Positions 61,050-64,000 of a stretch of 64,000 bases of DNA are shown in pieces. A program made the translations under genes and the position numbers. How positions within the stretch are numbered: the first letter of the stretch is position 1; the number at the start of each line of letters is the position of its first letter. The DNA is taken from contig JBMOKJ010000005.1 of NCBI GenBank assembly GCA_049315325.1, positions 176,126 to 240,125 of the forward strand, given 5' to 3'. The notes under the pieces were generated by a model. It was not told the origin of the DNA. It did no database searches and was given only the letters and a program-made list of their open reading frames with translations. This DNA comes from CAXXIC01 sp049315325 (GTDB taxonomy: Bacteria; Bacteroidota; Bacteroidia; Bacteroidales; UBA7332).

Positions 61050-61727
61050 ATGGAACAGAGAAACAAACTAAATGTGCTTTTTGCCGATTTTCAGGCATTG
61101 ACTCGCGAAGGAATTAAAGCGGTTATTTGCCGCAATTATCCTGATGCTACATTTTCGGAGGTTTACTCACGCCCCGATTTTCTCGCCAAAATAAAATCCG
61201 GTGAGTTTGATTTAGCGATTGTTGATCCTGTCTCCTTTGATGATTTTGACTTTTCGGACATTGCGCTTAGCCGTGCGCAAAAGCAAAAGACAGCCTATTT
61301 TGTGTTCACCTCCATTCTTTCGCCTGAATTTATGACAAAGGCGCTCGACTACAACGTTGATGCGTTTCTGACTAAAGATTGTGATGTTTCCGAGTTTTCG
61401 AAAGCGGTAGATTTGATTCGTAATGGTAAGAAGTATTACTGCCCCGAATTGTCGGAATTTCTCTATAAACTGCACGCCAGAGAGAAGCAAAATGAAGCCT
61501 CGAACAGCAAAAAACACCTGCTGACGGCTAAAGAAGAAGAAATTGTTCGTTTGATTGGCGAAGGCCTTTCGGCTAAAGAGATTGCCGACAAACTGTTTAT
61601 CAGTGTGCACACTTCGAATACGCATCGCAAAAATATTTACCGTAAATGCAACGTGCGTAATGCCTCTGAATTGGTGATGTTTGCCGTCAAGACTGGAATT
61701 ATCGAAAAGATAGAGTATTACATCTAA
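61050..61727 (+). CDS. LuxR/NarL-type response regulator
   Basis: 225 aa. The REC domain (about 8-125) has the phospho-Asp at 59 (AIVDP), only one acidic residue in the N-terminal pocket (Asp13 in FADFQ) and Lys109 in FLTKD. The LuxR-type HTH (about 158-218) shows LTAKEEEIVRLIGEGLSAKEIAD (as EEEIVRLIGEGLSAKEIAD) and HTSNTHRKNIYRK. The cognate kinase is not adjacent; the hybrid kinase at 43160 has no output and could be a partner (speculative). The gene ends 4 bases before the convergent comF stop. The start is fixed by the promoter. Confidence 0.9.
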   Translation: MEQRNKLNVLFADFQALTREGIKAVICRNYPDATFSEVYSRPDFLAKIKSGEFDLAIVDPVSFDDFDFSDIALSRAQKQKTAYFVFTSILSPEFMTKALDYNVDAFLTKDCDVSEFSKAVDLIRNGKKYYCPELSEFLYKLHAREKQNEASNSKKHLLTAKEEEIVRLIGEGLSAKEIADKLFISVHTSNTHRKNIYRKCNVRNASELVMFAVKTGIIEKIEYYI

Positions 61728-61731
61728 CTAG

Positions 61732-62421
61732 TTATGCTACTGCGAGCGTAAACAAACTGACCTTGACTCCATCCACTTGCAAAAGCACCACCGCACAAGC
61801 CTCCATCGTAGCCCCCGTTGTCAATACATCGTCAATTAATAAGATGTGTTTACCCCTGATTTTATCAGCTTCTTTGATTTGAAATATCTCTTGCACATTT
61901 TGCCACCGTTGCAAAACGCTCTTTCTAGTCTGCGTTTTATTTGATTTCACACGGTGAACACCTTCTAATTCGACGGGTTTGTTGAGCACTTGTGCCATTC
62001 CTCTAGCAATACATTCCGCCTGATTGTATCCTCGTTTTCGCTCTTTTTTCTTGTGCAACGGTATCGGGATTATGCAATCAATGTCAGTGAATGTGCCACT
62101 CTGCACCAACTCACGCGCAGCATAACGACCTAAAATTTCACCCACATCTTGCCGGTCTTTGTATTTCAATAAGTGGATAAGGTGTCTGAAGTCGCTGCCT
62201 TTGTTGAAGTAGAAGAAGGAACTCGCTTGCTCCACTGCGACTTTCCCGAAAAAACGCTTCTCGACTCGATTCTCACGGTCGGTATGAAAGTTGGTGCGAG
62301 GTAGTCGATACACGCAATGCAGACAAATTGCTTCTTCCCCTGCAATCAATGCTTTTCCGCATAATAAACAGGCGTTTGGGAAGAATAGTCCCATAAAATC
62401 ATTCCATATCGTCCGAATCAT
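61732..62421 (-). CDS. ComF family phosphoribosyltransferase-like protein
   Basis: 229 aa. The N-terminal zinc-finger-like CLLCGK...CLHC is followed by a type I phosphoribosyltransferase domain with the PRPP motif LLIDDVLTTGATMEA (about 195-210) and KKKERKRGYNQAE. The family is linked to DNA uptake and amidophosphoribosyl-type reactions, with function not well established. It overlaps recX by 23 bases, so they are coupled. Confidence 0.9.
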   Translation of the reverse strand: MIRTIWNDFMGLFFPNACLLCGKALIAGEEAICLHCVYRLPRTNFHTDRENRVEKRFFGKVAVEQASSFFYFNKGSDFRHLIHLLKYKDRQDVGEILGRYAARELVQSGTFTDIDCIIPIPLHKKKERKRGYNQAECIARGMAQVLNKPVELEGVHRVKSNKTQTRKSVLQRWQNVQEIFQIKEADKIRGKHILLIDDVLTTGATMEACAVVLLQVDGVKVSLFTLAVA

Positions 62422-62893
62422 GACTCAGAATTTTCGAAATAGTTTGTAAAATCAGGTTTGTTTCGTATCCGCGTGATGCCGCAAATCTGAAAAGTTTTCC
62501 TTTCAGAGTTTGGTAGTCGGTGTCTTTAATTGATTTTCGTTTCTTAATTAGGATTTCTAGCAAGTTCTCCTGATAATTTTCCATTTCGAGGTTCTCGAGT
62601 GCATCATCAATCAGTAGTTGATTAATTTTTTTTTGCTGTAAAGCAAATCGTATCTTAACTTTCCCCCATTTGCTAAATCTGAATTTATCTTTTGCAAAAG
62701 CTTTTGCGTATCGCTCTTCATCCACAAATCGTTCAGTTGTAAGGCGTTTCAAAATGCGTTTAATTACATCTGGAGCGGCCCCCCACGCTGTGAGCTTCTC
62801 GTGGACTTCGCTCAGGCAGTGCTCCGATGTGGAGCAGTAGGCTGCCGTTTTGTGCAAAAGTTCTTGTTCTGATAAATTAGGTTTGAGTCTCAT
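62399..62893 (-). CDS. recX: Regulatory protein RecX
   Basis: 164 aa, all helical, with three-helix repeats. Typical parts are AAYCSTSEHCLSEVHEKL, FVDEERYAKAFAKDKFRFSKWGKVKIRFAL (as RYAKAFAKDKFRFSKWGK) and RFAASRGYETNLI. RecX inhibits or tunes RecA filaments. recA is not in the window. Between nfo (9 bases) and comF (overlap) in one operon. Confidence 0.9.
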   Translation of the reverse strand: MRLKPNLSEQELLHKTAAYCSTSEHCLSEVHEKLTAWGAAPDVIKRILKRLTTERFVDEERYAKAFAKDKFRFSKWGKVKIRFALQQKKINQLLIDDALENLEMENYQENLLEILIKKRKSIKDTDYQTLKGKLFRFAASRGYETNLILQTISKILSHDSDDME

Positions 62894-62902
62894 TCAGCCC
62901 GT

Positions 62903-63739
62903 TCAATCAATCATCGCGCGTAAAAATGCAATTTCTTCACCCCAGATTGTTTCGTCTGGTGTTTCCATAATGATTGGAATGTTGTCGAATCGGCTGTCGT
63001 TCATAAAACGTTTGAAGAAATCAAGATTCAGCAATCCTTTTCCGATGCTATCATGGCGGTCCACACGGCTTCCGAGCGGTTTTTTGCTATCGTTCAAGTG
63101 AATTCCTTTCAGATAATTGAATCCGACTATTGATTCAAAATCGGCAAACACCTGATCGTACTGGGTCAGAAAATCGTATCCTGCCGTGAATGTATGACAA
63201 GTGTCGAGGCAGATGCCCATGCGCGACTTGTCTTCTACCTTATTTATAATGTACGCGAGATGCTCAAATCTATATCCTAAGTTGCTGCCTTGTCCGGCCG
63301 TGTTTTCGATGACGGCTGTCACGCCTTTCGTTTTACCGAGCGTAATATTGATAGATTCCGCAATGCGGGTGAGACACTCCTCTTCGCTTATTTTGCTCAA
63401 ATGGCTTCCGGGATGGAAGTTCAGCAAACTCAACCCCAATTGCTCGCAACGCTCCATTTCGTCCAAAAACGCAGCACGCGATTTCTCTAATCCCTCTTCT
63501 TCGGGATGTCCGAGATTTATCAGGTAGCTATCGTGCGGCAAAATGTATTCAGGTAGAATATTATTGGCCTCGCACCTGCTTTTGAAATCTTTGATGCTTT
63601 TGGCCGTAAGAGGTGCTGCCACCCATTGGCGTTGGTTTTTTGTGAACAGTGCAAAGGCATTTGCCCCAATAGCTGCTGCGTTTATAGGTGCATTTTCCAC
63701 CCCACCTGATGCGCTCACATGAGCTCCGATATATTTCAT
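62903..63739 (-). CDS. nfo: Endonuclease IV (AP endonuclease)
   Basis: 278 aa from the ATG at 63739. A frame to 63802 adds 21 residues without family likeness. The start KYIGAHVSASGG and the zinc-ligand motifs NFHPGSHL, IENTAGQG, GICLDTCHTFTAGYD, HLNDSK, and the ending IMETPDE are canonical. It cleaves DNA 5' of abasic sites in base-excision repair. First gene of nfo-recX-comF. Confidence 0.96.
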   Translation of the reverse strand: MKYIGAHVSASGGVENAPINAAAIGANAFALFTKNQRQWVAAPLTAKSIKDFKSRCEANNILPEYILPHDSYLINLGHPEEEGLEKSRAAFLDEMERCEQLGLSLLNFHPGSHLSKISEEECLTRIAESINITLGKTKGVTAVIENTAGQGSNLGYRFEHLAYIINKVEDKSRMGICLDTCHTFTAGYDFLTQYDQVFADFESIVGFNYLKGIHLNDSKKPLGSRVDRHDSIGKGLLNLDFFKRFMNDSRFDNIPIIMETPDETIWGEEIAFLRAMID

Positions 63740-63944
63740 AGTTGTAAAGTTAGAGTAAATAAAACGTAAATATAAATCAATTTGTTTGGTTTCCAAATAC
63801 AAAGTTTAATTTCAGAATTTATGTTAGGAGTGAGAAGATATCCGAAATTTCTAGAAATAATTAAATTTATTCTGCTTGTAAATGATTGTCAATTAATAAT
63901 ATGTGTTTTAAGCATATATTATTTTTAGAATTTCATATTTTTAG

Positions 63945-63976
63945 TTTGTATTTTTAAATAAATGGTATTATCTTTG
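63945..63976 (+). promoter_or_regulatory. Promoter TTTG-20-TATCTTTG at the right edge, pointing right
   Basis: TTTG at 63945-63948, a 20-base spacer and TATCTTTG at 63969-63976, a full consensus match. The gene it serves lies beyond the window. 63740-63944 is AT-rich and carries no visible gene. Confidence 0.7.
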
Positions 63977-64000
63977 TAGCCCTTTCGATAAAAAGTTAGG

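Overview
The window looks like a chromosomal segment of a Bacteroidota, most probably order Bacteroidales. The evidence is a SusC/SusD pair, the type IX secretion (T9SS) protein PorQ and a protein with a T9SS C-terminal sorting domain, an S46 dipeptidyl-peptidase, DUF4301, DUF4302 and LruC-domain proteins, a NADH-module-less complex I operon, and many promoters of the Bacteroidetes type (TTTG, 19-21 bases, TAnnTTTG). The genus cannot be fixed from the sequence alone.

Layout. 1-6100: end of a DUF4292 gene, an EnvC-like divisome factor, an LruC lipoprotein and DUF4301. 6100-8100: an accessory island with a decayed 21-bp tandem repeat array, REP-like palindromes, two small membrane-protein genes and a possible small RNA unit. 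8100-15130 (minus strand): S46 peptidase, Wzx-like flippase, ruvB, tRNA-Ser(GGA), tatD and a polyprenyl synthase. 15200-22560 (plus): porQ-cmk-ispH, pfkA, a 229-bp MITE-like insertion, a GT51 transglycosylase with a large N-terminal domain, and a type I asparaginase. 22555-35450: a GNAT enzyme, an OmpA-like lipoprotein, then a five-gene minus-strand operon (SusC, SusD, zinc metallohydrolase lipoprotein, DUF4302 lipoprotein, T9SS cargo) and a PIF1-like helicase. 35600-41800: DegT aminotransferase plus TPR protein, MmcQ/YjbR, an IVP (four-helix bundle) cassette with flanking 8-bp iterons, yraN and guaA. 42000-49100: FIST protein plus hybrid histidine kinase, a small lipoprotein, a tandem pair of small membrane proteins, and a DbpA-type helicase. 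49400-59450: nuoABCDHIJKLMN. 59500-64000: nucleosidase-like protein, tcdA, a LuxR-type regulator, and comF-recX-nfo on the minus strand.

How the genes work together. PorQ, the T9SS cargo, SusCD, the surface zinc hydrolase and the S46 exopeptidase fit a cell that captures proteins or peptides at its surface and finishes digestion in the periplasm; this is inference. Core metabolism is represented by pfkA, cmk, guaA, ispH and an 11-subunit complex I that must take electrons from something other than a NuoEFG module.

The least explained material is the set of small membrane-protein genes near 6.5, 7.4 and 46.5-47.5 kb. Two of these loci share a repeat-borne leader (TATATTTG promoter box followed by palindromes) although they are 39 kb apart. 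Nearby candidates are the MITE with an apparent 8-bp target duplication, the promoter-to-hairpin unit at 7.9-8.1 kb, and the IVP cassette.
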